In this document: piece by piece, positions 1 to 13,000 of the stretch
Position numbering within the stretch: the first letter of the stretch is position 1
Layout: every line of letters starts with the position of its first letter
DNA from: Halichondria panicea
Taxonomy: Eukaryota > Porifera > Demospongiae > Suberitida > Halichondriidae
Length of the DNA stretch: 64,000 nucleotides
Direction: 5' to 3'
NCBI RefSeq assembly: GCF_963675165.1
Contig: NC_087377.1
Coordinates: forward strand, 3,750,978-3,814,977
Position numbers and translations under genes: made by a program
The notes under the pieces: model-generated
Databases searched by the model: none
What the model was told of the DNA's origin: nothing
The model's input: the letters and a program-made list of their open reading frames with translations, nothing else

Positions 1-642
1 CTCGTTACGGAAGCATACACCACTTGTGCATGGAGTGTCCCAGTCACAGTCACCTGTTAATAGGAATGTATAAAGTTGTAAAACTTCAATGAGCATTGAT
101 TTGTAAGTAGTTTGATTGTACGTATGCAGTATGTTAATATGCATTCACTATAATTTATGCAGGTCCCCTCTATAATTACAGCTATATAGGTAATGGGTAC
201 CAAAGTTTCCATACTATGTGTTTGTATAAGGCCATCGCTAAAAATGTTTCACTGTGGAAACATGTACATGTAAAACGTACTATAGCGACACTAGTGATTC
301 ATATAATACAGAGCAAACCTTTACAAACAATTTACCCACCTTGCTCAGCCATAAAGGCAACAAAGATTGGTCGAGCTTTCCCACTAGTAGTCTCCACCTC
401 CACCTCCACACAGTCTCCCATGAAGATCACCACTAGTGTCTGATAGTCCATCCATTGCCCGTACTTTTTAGCCGAGTCCAAGTGAGGGGGATCGAAGCTG
501 ATGATGTCACCAATGACTGAGGGCATCTCAACAATGGGAGCGTTGGTGTCTGTATTGAATGTGACAGTGACTTGTTGTAAGCACTTGGTGGACGAGAGTG
601 TGGTGCTAGTGAAGACTGGAACGGCAGAGACAATCTTGGGTG

Positions 643-708
<66 letters not shown>

Positions 709-3124
709 GAAAAGGTGTATATAGTAAGCAGACGGCTAAATGGGTTGAATGCTACACCATTTGCAGATTATGATTATGGAGGACATTCAATTGGCATTCT
801 AACGAGTTTTCGCTTTTATAACGGTTAAGCGAACAACTAGGAATCGGAGGGTGGGGGGGGGGGGGGAGCAGTGTGCATCATGTTGTTTGTGATTTACAAG
901 CAAATAATGAGAACTGAAATACAAGTTTAGGCATGTAGTATGCCATAATATTATAGTTGCATGCACATAGTTATGTAAAAATTAGTTTTATAAGCGAAAT
1001 AACTGGGAATTTACTCTAATTGGACTACAGAAAGTACACACCCACTCACCATAACGACAGTGAGGTCCTTCTTAGAGTTCAATAGTATCGACTTCTTCTG
1101 TATTCTTGAGACTGACCTAATATCTCTTCTTCGTCTGGTTCCAGCCATGTCAGCCTCGGCACTGTCGCGTGAATCAGTTGAGCAACTTTCCGGATCACTA
1201 CGAATCAAAATCATTGGTCTGTTATCGTTTATAGTGTCTATTTCAACTCCAATTCGAACAGTGGTCGTACTGACGCCCATATCTGCGTCAGTTGCATCAG
1301 CCGGATCAGTGTTAGGATCAATATAGTTAGCATCAGTGATATTAATGACTATGATGCGAATCAATCGATCATTCCCAGTGCTAGCATTATACACAGAAGG
1401 TTCTTCCTGAGCATTAAGGTAGAATATTGAAGTGAGAGCTTCTTGGTACAATGATACCGATGCATTCACAGTTAGAGAAATAATATAAGTACTTAATTGT
1501 TCATCGATATAGCCAAGAAATTCAGCTTGGAGAGGATTGGGTGTTCGAAAAAACAAAGCTTCTTCTGAATCGAGAAGTCCATTGACTGCGGTTAGTTCAA
1601 CGGTCATTCGTGAGATGTTATGTCCCTCCTCATCAGTGAGAGAGGCTAGGAAGGTCTGAGTGATGGGGATGCTAGAGCCACCCTCTGTGAACGTGATAGT
1701 GTGATCAACATTCACTCCATTGCCTGTGGTAAAAACGAAGCATTTGTCAGCATTAGGGTAATTGACATTAGTTCCAGTTATGTGTCGTTGCTATATATTA
1801 TAGTATACCTAGCATGCATGCATTTCTGATTCAAATTCCGTGGCTTCCTGTATATCCACGCAAAGTTGTGAAATTTTGTTTGACCCGCTCTATACGGAAC
1901 TTATGTGTATTAGCGAACCAGACTTACCCAGGTCCACAGCGGGTCCATCATTGCGATCCATGACAAAGATATTGGTGACAATGTACATGACTCCACTGCG
2001 TACGCCCATAGTGTCCTCGGCCACTATAGCGATGGTCCTGCGCCCGTCAGTCACTGAGTTATTAGTGTACCCGTTCTGGTAGGACAATGTACGGAGGACC
2101 TGCATGGTGAGATGGTGAGGTGTGATAATATTATTGTTTAACGAAGAGAAATGCATAAGAGTAACTCAGAATGACCAGAGCAGTATGTGAAGCCCCTCTT
2201 AAGGGCCACCCCTGAAGAAAGGCCACCTGCATGGCCCCAAATAAAGTTTGTGTATATTCATCAACAAAGGACATACATGCATGTAGCTTGCATGTACAAT
2301 TTTGCGTGCGTATACGTAATGAGCGAAATACGGAAGTATACAGATACATGAATGCAATGCAGTATACATTGATTGTGTATACAAAGCATTTCATCAAGAG
2401 GTGCATGTATACACTCACCTGCTCATAGATTTGTGGAGTGGCCTCTCCACTGAGGACAATGGATCTGTTACCATCACCCAGTTCGGTTACATTCAGAGTG
2501 ATGTCATATAGACTAGGGAAGAGCAGGCGATCTTGCAGTCCGTCAACCAGTCCTGAATGAGAGAGGGGAGAGGGATCGATGAATGGTTAGCTGGATTCTT
2601 ATGTATAGCACTAAAGTTCCTAGCACGCATAATACATGCATGTATATTACTGAGTACTAGCTGTGCATTCATTGCTAACACAAGAAAGTGTGTTTTTGAT
2701 GTTGGAATTTGCTATTAATTTATATCTAAAAACACAGTAATTAGTATTGTATGTTATCACACTACAGGGAATCTGGGGTTTGGTTACAACAGTGCCTGTA
2801 ATAAAGAGGTGGCCTGCTAACTAAAACAGGCCCAAACACATGCTACGAAGTAGAGGTGATCTCTCTTATTTTGGAAATGCAATTGGAGAAACAAAAGTGC
2901 ACAGTTGGTGTGTATGTACCAGTGGCATGGATTGTGACAGATGAGATGTTAGAGTCCACGTCTCTGAGGTATATGTCCATGCCAATGATGAGTGGTTGGT
3001 CATCCTCAAGATACATGAAGGTGGACTCTACAGTTGGAGAGGAAGTATATGCACAGTTACAGAGTATACAGTACATGTATACCATGAGGCCTACTGTACG
3101 TACAAAGCAATTTATAAGATCAGT

Positions 3125-3190
<66 letters not shown>

Positions 3191-4185
3191 AACACCCAAA
3201 CACACATTTGCAGAATGGAGTTTGACTCGGTAACTATTCTTAAAAAGCTAAGGCCATAGCTATTATACATTTACCTATAATATTATATAGAAGTCTTAAT
3301 ACACACCATATTGACCATAGAGCCGACGTACCTGTTTCTCCATCCTGAACCAGTGGACCGTTCCTCAGTGCTGGGTCAGACACGAATGAGAGGACGGGAG
3401 CATCGTTGACTGGAGTGATGAGGATGGTCAGTAGACTAGTGGCACTGGTCGTGTTGGTCTCATCCTCTACTGAAAACTCAACAATCCTGTGCGGTGTGCA
3501 GAGATACATTATAGCTCAGAATCTAAACACTCTCAAAGAAGCTACAGCATTTTCAACTATGTATACATGTAGCTTTACTAGCACCCCTATAGCATAAAAC
3601 AAGCTATATACTCACTTAATTGCAAACATATCAAATTGTAGCAAATAAAGCCACTTTTTATTGATGGATTCAGTTCAATACACAAGCAAGCTATATACGT
3701 GATTGTTTTGCATTCATGCAGTCATGGTGGCAAACCTTGCTGGTTCTTGTGTGGGGTTGCCTGGGTTGGAATCATCATGGCGATACGTCAAGCTCCTGAG
3801 TATAACTGAGTACACCTCCTGAGTTGCAACTCCAGTCACCTCCTGCAGTATCAAACAAAAAAGCATCACGTTCATGACCAGTGTAGCTACATGTACTATA
3901 AATGTTCAAATCTTCTGGTTTTTGATGTACCCAAAATACAATCAGACAAAATTGGGAGTGCATATTGATTATATAGCGTAATTGGCTATCTCTATAGAGC
4001 CCAGTGCATGTATTGACCAGTAATAATTATGAAAGTGGCATGCACTATTTCACATGACGTGTCATGAGACGTACCAATCTGTTTGAGGTGGTGTTGTCGA
4101 GATCTAGGCCTAGTCCGGTGAGATTAGCACTGATAGTGATTGATTCAAACTCTACGTCAACAGCATTCGTTAGTGTCACTGTGGC

Positions 4186-4225
<40 letters not shown>

Positions 4226-7200
4226 TGTTGTGTGTACCAGTTAAATATCACATGATATATATCACTAAAGAATAACCCGCATGAAAAAAGTGTCGAAAAC
4301 TTAATAGGCCTTTCAAAGAGCTATTAAATACTAGTTATTAACTAAAGTATAAACCCTAAAATAGTGGTTAGTGGAAATGATTTTTGTCACTCACCTCTGA
4401 ATCATAGCAAAGGGGTCGGTGTCGATGACTACTAGTTGACGGACTACTTCACTCTCCCCATCACGCTCAGTGTACGTTACTGTGGCCTCAGTTACCATGG
4501 GAGCAGAGCCGTCCAATGAAACGACAGGAGCATCATTGACATTGACAATATCCACGGTGATGAACTGCTCGTTGCTGTCATGCACTCCATCAGAAACAAT
4601 CACTCCAATAGTTCTAGTATCTCCAGTAGGCTCGGTCATACTGAAAGAATGCAGATAATTATACGTGGCCAATGAGTATACGTAGTTTTGCTATACAGTA
4701 TAGCAAAAATTATTAACAGGCAGTTTGAACCAACGAAAATTATCCGATTGATTATAGCTATAGCTCACTTGTTGTGGTAGGTAATGTTGGCCAGCAGTTG
4801 CGAGTAGAGGTCAGCTGTTCCATTGCCATTGATGGTCAGCTCACCATTGCTAGGGTCAAACTGCAAGTACGTAGGTTACTGATATAACAGAGAGCGATAA
4901 GTTTGAAAAACTAATGAGGTGCACAGGTGAATTCTTCTAAATACACTAACAAATATGATCTCTTCAATTTGAAACAAAATCGAAATGTCTCCGATCTTCA
5001 GTACATGTGTACAGTCATTGTTTACATGTTTGTTACTATAGCAACACTGCAAAAACACACACTGTTGACAGAATAACAGGTAGCCACATTAAAGACACCA
5101 CAAAGGGGGTGTAACTGGTCTAATCAGACCACATAGCGTATTCATAGACGTGGAGAAACTCCACAACTAAAGAAAGTATTGACCAACAAAAAAATGGGAT
5201 AGATTAGTACGCATTAACTCACGTTGTAGTTGAAGTCTGGGTGCTCGTATGTGACTGACAGTTGCTCGGGGTAACTTGACACGAAGCCCATAATCACCAC
5301 TCTAGCAGACATCATTAAGTATCTGCAGGGGACGGTTATGCATCTATTAAAAAAGCTGTGCAGATCACCAATATGTGCAGATCACAAAATGATATAACAC
5401 ACAGCGTACTTTTAAGAGCTTGAAACTATAGACTGTTCATTAATTTAAGGCGTAAGACGCATTCTGTATAGAGCTATATACATATAGTGTCGTGCATATT
5501 GTCTTGAGCAAACTAAAGGCTATAGTTTATGTAGACTACTCAGATGTTAGCTCACTATACACATAACTGTGGCCACCTACGTTTAATTTTAGGGAGAAAT
5601 AGTTAATTAATTCTCAAAACCCACCTTGTGGGATGATCTTGATCAGTGACAATCAGAGAGCCTGCCACGATCTGTATGAAGTCTCTCTGTCCCTCTACAA
5701 ACTGAACAGTCGTGTTTGGTGTGTAACTGATAACTGGTGGGTCATCGTTGCGACCAATGAAGTAGAGAGTGACACAAGCCGTTGAGGAGTACAGTCCATC
5801 TCGGGCAATAACACAGACCTCCCTGCACACACAGAGAGAAAGAGAGACTTAAAGAGCATACACATTATACTTCATTAAGAGAAGGTAGCAGCAGATGACA
5901 ATGTACATAATTATGGTATAGCATGCATAATCTTGAATCCACCATTGTTGTAAGTATACAACGTACACCTAGCACATTCCATAGATTCTAGAAGACACTG
6001 ATTTTAGGTGTCTAGGTAGCACATACCTTGGCACATAGTCAGGGTGTTCCCTGGCAATGTATCCGATAGAGTCCAGGGCAGCTGCAATTTCCTGTCTGCT
6101 GAATTGCTCATCTCCGTCAGGTGAAGTCTCGTCATCTCCAGTAAACTCCATTCCAGCCACAACCTCGCTGTAGGGGGAAAGTAAAAGTTAAAGCTTACTC
6201 ACTACACAGTCATGCAAACAATATAATAGGTGCATGGTGAACAAATAGCTATGTTAAGTGGCTGATGAAGCTGTTAGCTCTACAAACTGCAACGCATGCT
6301 TTTAATTACCGGTTTAGCTGTTAGATACAGTGTAAGTGTACACATGTACACGTATATATAATACGGCTACATTTAGCTGTGATAATAATCAATGATCATG
6401 GTGAAATCAACAGTTACTGCCTTTGTTTTAGACAAGCAGAGTCTGCAATCTCTGCTGCTAGCTATACGTACATTTATAATTATGCAGTCAATTGAGCTCA
6501 TGCAAAGGTTACTAACACGTAAGTCTGTGCATGGCGAATCTAGTTGGGATAAAATTAATACTCACGTAGCATCAATGTCCAGACCAGCGAGGCGGCCCTG
6601 AGGGTCATTTTGGAATATTGATCTGCTTCGAGCAAAGTAGAAAGGTGTTCGTCCTGCAGCCATTGCTTCGGTCGGATAAATATCCACCTGGAGAGTGCAT
6701 GGGAGAGAAAAAGACTAATAGTTGATAAGCAAAGTAGATCTATACGTATAATAATAATGAACATGTATGGCTTATATCTTGCAAGAAATACACAGTTGAT
6801 GCAGAATTTGTGATCATAATTATTAGCAAGCTACTGTGTATAGTATTATGACAGACAGGCGGGGAAAACATTCCAACTAAATTTATTTACCGAAACGTCG
6901 ATAGACTCCACTCCATTCAAAACCACCAAGTACAGACGTGTCCAGTTCTAAAGAGAAACAAGTATAAAACAGGATGCACAGTACGTCTTATACATGTATC
7001 GGTCATCATCACCAAACACTGCAGGGTATACATACTTTATAGAGGTAGTGAGGATAAAAGGGGAGAGTGAGGGATAGTGCATGGGGATTGAAGAAAAGTG
7101 GAGAGAATGGGAAGAAAGGAGGTGAGAATGACACTATTAGCTATAACATAAAACACTCACTCCTCCATCCTCTGATAGAAAGAATGACGAGAGATTCGTA

Positions 7201-8644
7201 TTATTTGGGTCGAATAGAAACACGACTTCGTTCAACTCGAAGTATTCATTATTATAACTCAGCGTTGTGTTATCAGGAATGTTTAAATCGAGCAAAATAA
7301 CACGACAAGTCTCCGAGCAACCATCACTCGGATTAAGATTACCATCATCGCATTCTTCAAATTCAATAATTCGTATTCCATCTCCACATACAGAGCCACA
7401 GATTGAGGGCTCTCCATCATCGCAAGAGTATCCTGTCTCAATTTGACAAGTGTTGTTGCAACCATCGCCAGTTATAGTGTTGTTGTCATCGCATTGTTCT
7501 GTGCCAAGTATCAGTCCATCACCACAGATAGGATAGCACATAGAGGGTTCACCACTGCTGCATTCAAATCCTACCTCCATTTGACAAATATCGTTACATC
7601 CATCGCCAGTCATATTATCGTTGTCATCGCAACTTTCAGGAGCTATTATCAACCCATCTCCACATACAGGGACACAAATCGAGGGCTCTCCATCGCACGA
7701 GTACCCTGTTTCAATTTGACAAGTGTCGTTGCAACCATCGCCAGTTGTAGTGTCGTTGTCATCGCAAACATCAGTTCCTTCTATAGTGCCGTTGCCACAA
7801 GTTGCCGAGACCAAAGCTGCACAGTGATAAAAAATGTATGATTGTGTGTATAATTCAGCAAAGCAAGCAAATTGTGTGAAGTTAAGATCAACGCAGTGGA
7901 ACCATTTTTAATTAGCGGCCACCCATGAAGAAATGTCAATTGCGATTTAAGGCCATGCAAACAACCCTTCAACAACCATAGACCTACTCAGTCTGTATAA
8001 TGGTTGCCCAAAATTAATGTGTCCGCTATAAAACAGTTCTCTCATACAGAACGAAATGCTGAACATGCAATACACTAAAATTGCTTTAACTGCTGAAACA
8101 TAGACCATTATTATGTTCCACCATGCATATGCCACACATGCAGAGGCAACCACTGGTTCACTGCAGACCACCCAACCACCCAACACATTCATAGTCTAAT
8201 ACAACAATTCATAGCTGTAAGAAAGCATGCATGCACTGCACACACACAGTGTTTCAAGGTAGGTATGTTATGAATAAATCATATTTTCAAAGAATTTTAA
8301 CGACTCAAGTTAGCAAAATTGAGAATTCAGTCTCACTACATGCAGCCGAAGAAATGGTGGTACGGTGAAATGTGGTACAACAATAAAATATGCAAACTAT
8401 ATAATTATTTGAGGGTCCATAACTTCAAATGTGTTAGGAACGTTACCGACTTAAAATTTAGCTAACAGACGCTTTAGTAGCTGTTTGGTAGTGTGCGGTA
8501 AAATTAATTATGGTAGATAATTTTATGGCCACATCAATATTATATACAGCAATGTATTAAATGGGACAGGAGAATGGGCTTGATTGTTTACTCACCAAAT
8601 GTAAGTGACATGGCCAATAACAAAATAAATAATGTTTCTTTCAT
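1..8644 (-). CDS. Secreted/surface protein with DUF4215 cysteine repeats and cadherin-like tandem repeats (3' end outside window)
   Basis: Eighteen exons link in phase: 8596-8644, 7161-7816, 6891-6947, 6566-6687, 6027-6167, 5625-5822, 5223-5322, 4769-4860, 4395-4640, 4075-4186, 3736-3842, 3332-3486, 2920-3027, 2419-2552, 1928-2099, 1050-1723, 340-643 and <1-53. They sum to 3,480 nt, 1,160 codons with no stop. Exon 1 encodes a signal peptide (start MKETLFILLLAMSL). Exon 2 carries four CGDG/CGNG...CDDxN...DGC repeats of the DUF4215 type, with short insertions between them. The rest is a series of beta-rich repeats with NDAP and NDDPPV motifs, as in cadherin-like/tandem repeats of surface proteins. 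The last partial exon is again cysteine-rich (GDCDWDTPCTSGVC). The protein is probably extracellular, with adhesion or matrix function inferred from repeat type only. Three introns end in CA microsatellites. Any transmembrane segment would lie outside the window. Splice model unverified. Confidence 0.8.
645..705. repeat. (TG)n microsatellite forming a 3' splice site
   Basis: About 60 bp of TG dinucleotides. On the minus strand this is (CA)n running directly into the CAG that opens the exon ending at 643, so the repeat stands where a polypyrimidine tract would be. Confidence 0.9.
3124..3189. repeat. (CA)n microsatellite in intron
   Basis: About 65 bp of pure CA dinucleotides in the intron between the exons at 2920-3027 and 3332-3486 of the leftward cadherin-like-repeat gene. 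Confidence 0.9.
4187..4220. repeat. (TG)n microsatellite forming a 3' splice site
   Basis: A TG run whose minus strand gives (CA)nCAG immediately before the exon 4075-4186. This is the second case in the same gene of an acceptor made from a dinucleotide repeat. Confidence 0.85.
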
Positions 8645-9156
8645 CCTTGGGAATAGAAAATAATGTTGATGTCTGCAACTAGAGATGGTCTTTGTCTTTG
8701 TCTTCTCCTGATCTAAACTCTTAGCTACACACTCAAAGCAACAGAAAATTGCAGCCACAGCACAATAATTATGTTGTGCAGTGTTGCTCCAGGCAGTACA
8801 CGCCCCCTTCTCCAATGGTCCAACAACAGCCCCTCCCACTTTTCAGTCTGCGCAACTCCTAGTCCACCTTCTTAGATCTAGCACCTCCTCGAAGATCTGC
8901 AAGCTCTTGCAGGCTTTCAAGATCGTAGATATAGATCCCAGTAGAGATTGCAAAGTAGGTCTAACTAGCTACCAGCTCTAGCTAAGTTGCACAAACTGAG
9001 AAGTTGCATGCAGTTGCTAATCAGGTACCGCCTCCTTTTCGTCACGAGAGACAGAGTTTAGGTGGGCATCCTTTAGAGCGAGCTAATAGAGGTGGAAGGT
9101 TGTCATTGTTTTACCCCATCTGTTTTTCTTCTCCTCGATCTACTAGGTATATAAAG
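8645..9156. promoter_or_regulatory. Bidirectional upstream region between two divergent genes
   Basis: 512 bp separate the start codons of the leftward DUF4215 gene (8644) and the rightward Death-domain gene (9157). Both 5' ends and both promoters must lie here or close by. No TATA box or other defined element was recognised. The sequence is less AT-rich than the flanking introns. Confidence 0.5.
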
Positions 9157-10075
9157 ATGAATGTTTGGATACTGTTGTCACTGCAAGTGATCCTGATTTC
9201 TATATGTACTGGAATTAAACCAGGTTAGACTGTTGCTTTCTAAGTTTTCTCTACAGATATAATTATGTACTCTGGGTTATAGCTATACACGTACGTATGT
9301 ACATCAGCTAAGCCAAGGTTTATACTCCAATTCACATTGATTGCATATGTATTATTAGTATTATTAATGATCCGTTTCTTTCATAGACGACAGACCAACA
9401 CTTCCGAAACTTCTCAAGTTTAAACTGCCTGACAAGAAAACGAACATTATCACACGAGTTGCCAGTGACTACACACTATTTGGGACACTGTTATTGAACG
9501 ACGAAGATGGGACAATAGTCGAGATTATTAAGCAATCGAAAATGCACGATTCCGTAGAGATTACCATGGAGATATTCAGACAATGGTTGAGGTTGTACAG
9601 TGCTGATTCCGCGCCGTCTTGGCAAATGTTGGTACACGTTTTACGACAATGTAATCTGAACACTGTTGCTAACGACATAGAGTCGATGTACGGCGTGGTG
9701 AATGACGAAGACATACAAACAAAAAAACCGACTTCATTAACTAATAATGAGCTCTCTACAAATCCAAGTGAACTGCACCCAATATACTCGTTCAAGGAGC
9801 TGAACAAAGCAGTATCTGAAATCGGCAACTGGTATGGACTTTGCAGCAATCTAGACGTGGAACGTGGCCTGTTGTCAGAGTTACAGCATTCAAACGAACA
9901 CATCTCGATCAAGAAGACACAGTGTTTGGAGGCTTATTATGACCAAGGTGAGGCAACGTGGGAGAGACTGATCACTGCTATAAATGACTATCCCATTCGA
10001 AACAGAAGAGTGGCTAAAGAACTAGCAGACAAACATGGAATCGACTTTAAGAATTTGATAAAAGATGAACTATAA
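9157..10075 (+). CDS. Protein with N-terminal signal-peptide-like segment and two Death-like domains
   Basis: Two exons, 9157-9223 and 9387-10075, join in phase 1 (CCAG|GTTAGA donor, TCATAG|AC acceptor) into 251 codons plus stop. Residues 1-20 (MNVWILLSLQVILISICTG) are a hydrophobic signal-like stretch. Residues about 46-125 and 156-240 both look like Death-fold domains: six-helix spacing, conserved Trp in SWQMLV and TWERLI, and LADKHGID at the end. The Death assignment rests on pattern only. Death domains work in the cytosol, so a signal peptide is unexpected. The same frame is open upstream to an ATG at 9004, which would give a cytosolic N-terminus and turn the segment into a signal anchor. 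Candidate poly(A) signals (AATAAA) are at 10449 and 10473. The gene lies tail-to-tail with the large leftward gene ending near 10.6 kb, and its second exon is duplicated at 16544-17232. Confidence 0.72.
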
Positions 10076-13000
10076 TTTTTAGCATTCAATTTTTCTATTG
10101 ATATATATCCCCTATAAGCAAGTCTGTTTTCAGCACACTGACAATTAAGGTGATAGGGTATATAATGGTTTTAATTAATAGCAGGGAATTATGATAATGA
10201 TAAGCTTGCATGCATGCACATGCATATTAAACAATTTATTCACCTCGTCAAAAATACAACTATGCAATGAATATTTCTTTATGATTACCATAATTATACA
10301 AATTATTGTAGCTGGATGCTCTTATATGCATATTAGCTACTATTATGCCAAATATGTCACTATAAATTATTACAACCCCTAAGATAGTCAGAGGATTATA
10401 CATTATCAATTATAGGCAATCATAAGACGCTATCATAAGACAACCACTAATAAAACATGGTTGGTGGTCTACAATAAATGAAAAACCTAAATCAGCCGAC
10501 AATTTGCATCTAATTTTTGCGAAAAAGATCGTGATGTCATATCTATATAGCTAGTACCAGTTGTTGTTTTTTTATCTTTTTGTTGCGAGGCCATTAGCAA
10601 TTACATTTGATGCTCGCTAAACATTTCAGTAATACAGTGCAATTACATCGACTATAGCTCCTAATGTTCTGATACTATTATGGTAACACTTACCAGCTTC
10701 ACACACTCCCTCCACTAGTAGTGTACCAGCCGGACACTCACAGCTGTAGTTACCCTCAACGTTTACACAAAACATGGAGGGTTCACAAAGGTCAGGGCCA
10801 AATATGTCCAAAGCTGCCACCAAACACTCGTTGATATCTGTAAATGGAGAGAGATGATTATTTGGAGCCACTATTGCATAATGCATCGTCGTATGCATGT
10901 GTTCAGGTTTTAGTATTGAGTACTTTTACACAACTAAAACTCATCGAAACCTGCAGTAAGTGGCCACCCTTGCATGGGCAGACCAACATGCAGTGGCAGT
11001 AATAACGAGGTGACCTGCATGCTATGGAGAGACTTTGAGGCCTATATAATATTGACCTGGCTGTATTATATAGGAGGACCTGCATGCTATATACTGTAAC
11101 TAGAAATGAGATCCGGCTTATTTCTATACCCCCTCACCTGTACATCTCCCCCCAGGCAACAACTGGTATCCCTCACGACACGAGCATTCATAACCTCCCT
11201 CCAAGTCAGTGCAGATCTGCTCACACGGATTCTCCTGACATTCGTTGATATCTGTGAGAGGTGGGGATAAGTTTTATGACTGGCAACCTCGATCAATATA
11301 CAAGAGGGCTACAATGGACACTCATAATTATATCCTCTTAAACATAGTTTCAAATTCTGCTCCCAAAAATCATACAATGCAGAGTGAATTATTCGAATGC
11401 TTCAACGTACTTGTGCAATTCATTCCATTGGACGCCAATTCGTAACCAGGGAGACAACCACATGTTTCCATTCCGGATAATCTCACACATGATTGGGCAC
11501 AGCTGTTACTAGCATCACACATCGCTACCGGGTCAACTGTAGAGGAAGTGAAGAAGGAAATAAATTTGGAGAAATTTAAAACCAGTGGGAGAAGGTTAAT
11601 AGTATAATAGTGCATGATTGTACCTTGACAGGTTCTGTTGTCGGTGTTGATGGTGTACCCTTCATTACAGCTGCAATCAAACCCTCCAATAGTGTTGGTG
11701 CAGATCTGATGACAACCACCATTGAGCAATGAGCACTCGTCAACGTCTGAAGGAATATGCACGCAGGAAAATTAACACAATCATTATAAGATGACATGTG
11801 GGCCAATCTAAACACATTATTTTATAGGCCTTTCGAAGAGCTATATACAAAATGCAATTTCCGAAATAATTCATCCACTTACCTCTACATTCTGTTTGGT
11901 TGAAGAGCTCGTAACCAGGGTAACAGGCACACTCGAAGCTTCCTGGTTGGTTGACGCACAGATGATCACAGCCATGGGTACTGTTACACTCGTTGATATC
12001 TGAGGAGATTGATAGCTTACATAAAGAAATTATGGGTCCTAAAACTAGGAGAATCGCACTATAAATCCTATAATTATAAGTGACAGCTCCCAAAGACATA
12101 AATAACATACACATATAGCAAATTGCCTGAGGGGTGATAGCTTACCGGCACACTTTGACCCGTCTCCAAGATACCCTTGAGGGCATGGACCACACATTGC
12201 CCCCACTCCTGGAGCAGGGACGTCCACACAATCCACACCCATAAAACAGTCAAAGTTGGCACAGCCGTCAACGTCAGCCTCACAGAAGTCACCCTCCCAA
12301 CCTGAAGAGTGCCGTACATGCATGACCTGGCTTGCTATAGATACAGATCTATATAGCTATTGTAACAAGTTGCACCATACCTTGAGGGCATACACAGTTG
12401 GAGACGACAGTACTGGCACTCTGGTCCACCACTCCCTCCAGTGTGCAGTTGCCATTATTCTCACAAGCACAGATCACAATCTATGGGAAAATGTAGTGGA
12501 ACTAAAGGAACCTCCCTCCAAAATACAGTACTTTCACAATCAGCCATACAATGAAGCCATAATCATCATTTTAGCCATTAATTTTGTATATATGCCATAA
12601 GGTACAAACTATCTTACCTGCACTTCCAGAGTTGACCCAGCATCCAGCTCATCAGTCGCCAAAAACACGAGAGAAAGATCGACAATCGTATCAAGCTGCA
12701 ACCTGAAGGTGTACTCCACAGTAAAATTTCCATTGGGGGTAGGCAGTAGAGTGGCCCTAGCTGGCAGTCCGTCCACCAGTGTAACGTTGATAATGCCCTT
12801 GTCATCAGTCACATTGAACACCAGTACAGCCTCTTCCCCCAGCGTAACATAGAGGCTGTCAGGACCGTTGATCATGGGAGGGAAGTTGGCTGTCGGGGTA
12901 TAGAGTTGAAAAGTTGCAGTTAATGTTTGTATTGTATAGAGACTGTAGTTGCTACTTCCCTTAGTATGAGCCTCTGCATGCATATAATTAATGTATGGAA

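Noticed and set aside
640-828. Open frames of repeated Cys-Val or Thr-His across dinucleotide repeats (also 2843-3259, 4045-4255)
   Set aside because: Artefacts of TG/CA microsatellites.
850-867. Run of G residues as a possible G-quadruplex
   Set aside because: A single homopolymer run in an intron; may also be inaccurate in length, with no supporting structure.
9469-9912. 147-residue open frame on the minus strand (and its copy at 16626-17069)
   Set aside because: It is the exact antisense of the Death-domain exon, and its product has no recognisable domain. The plus-strand frame has a start exon and splice sites.
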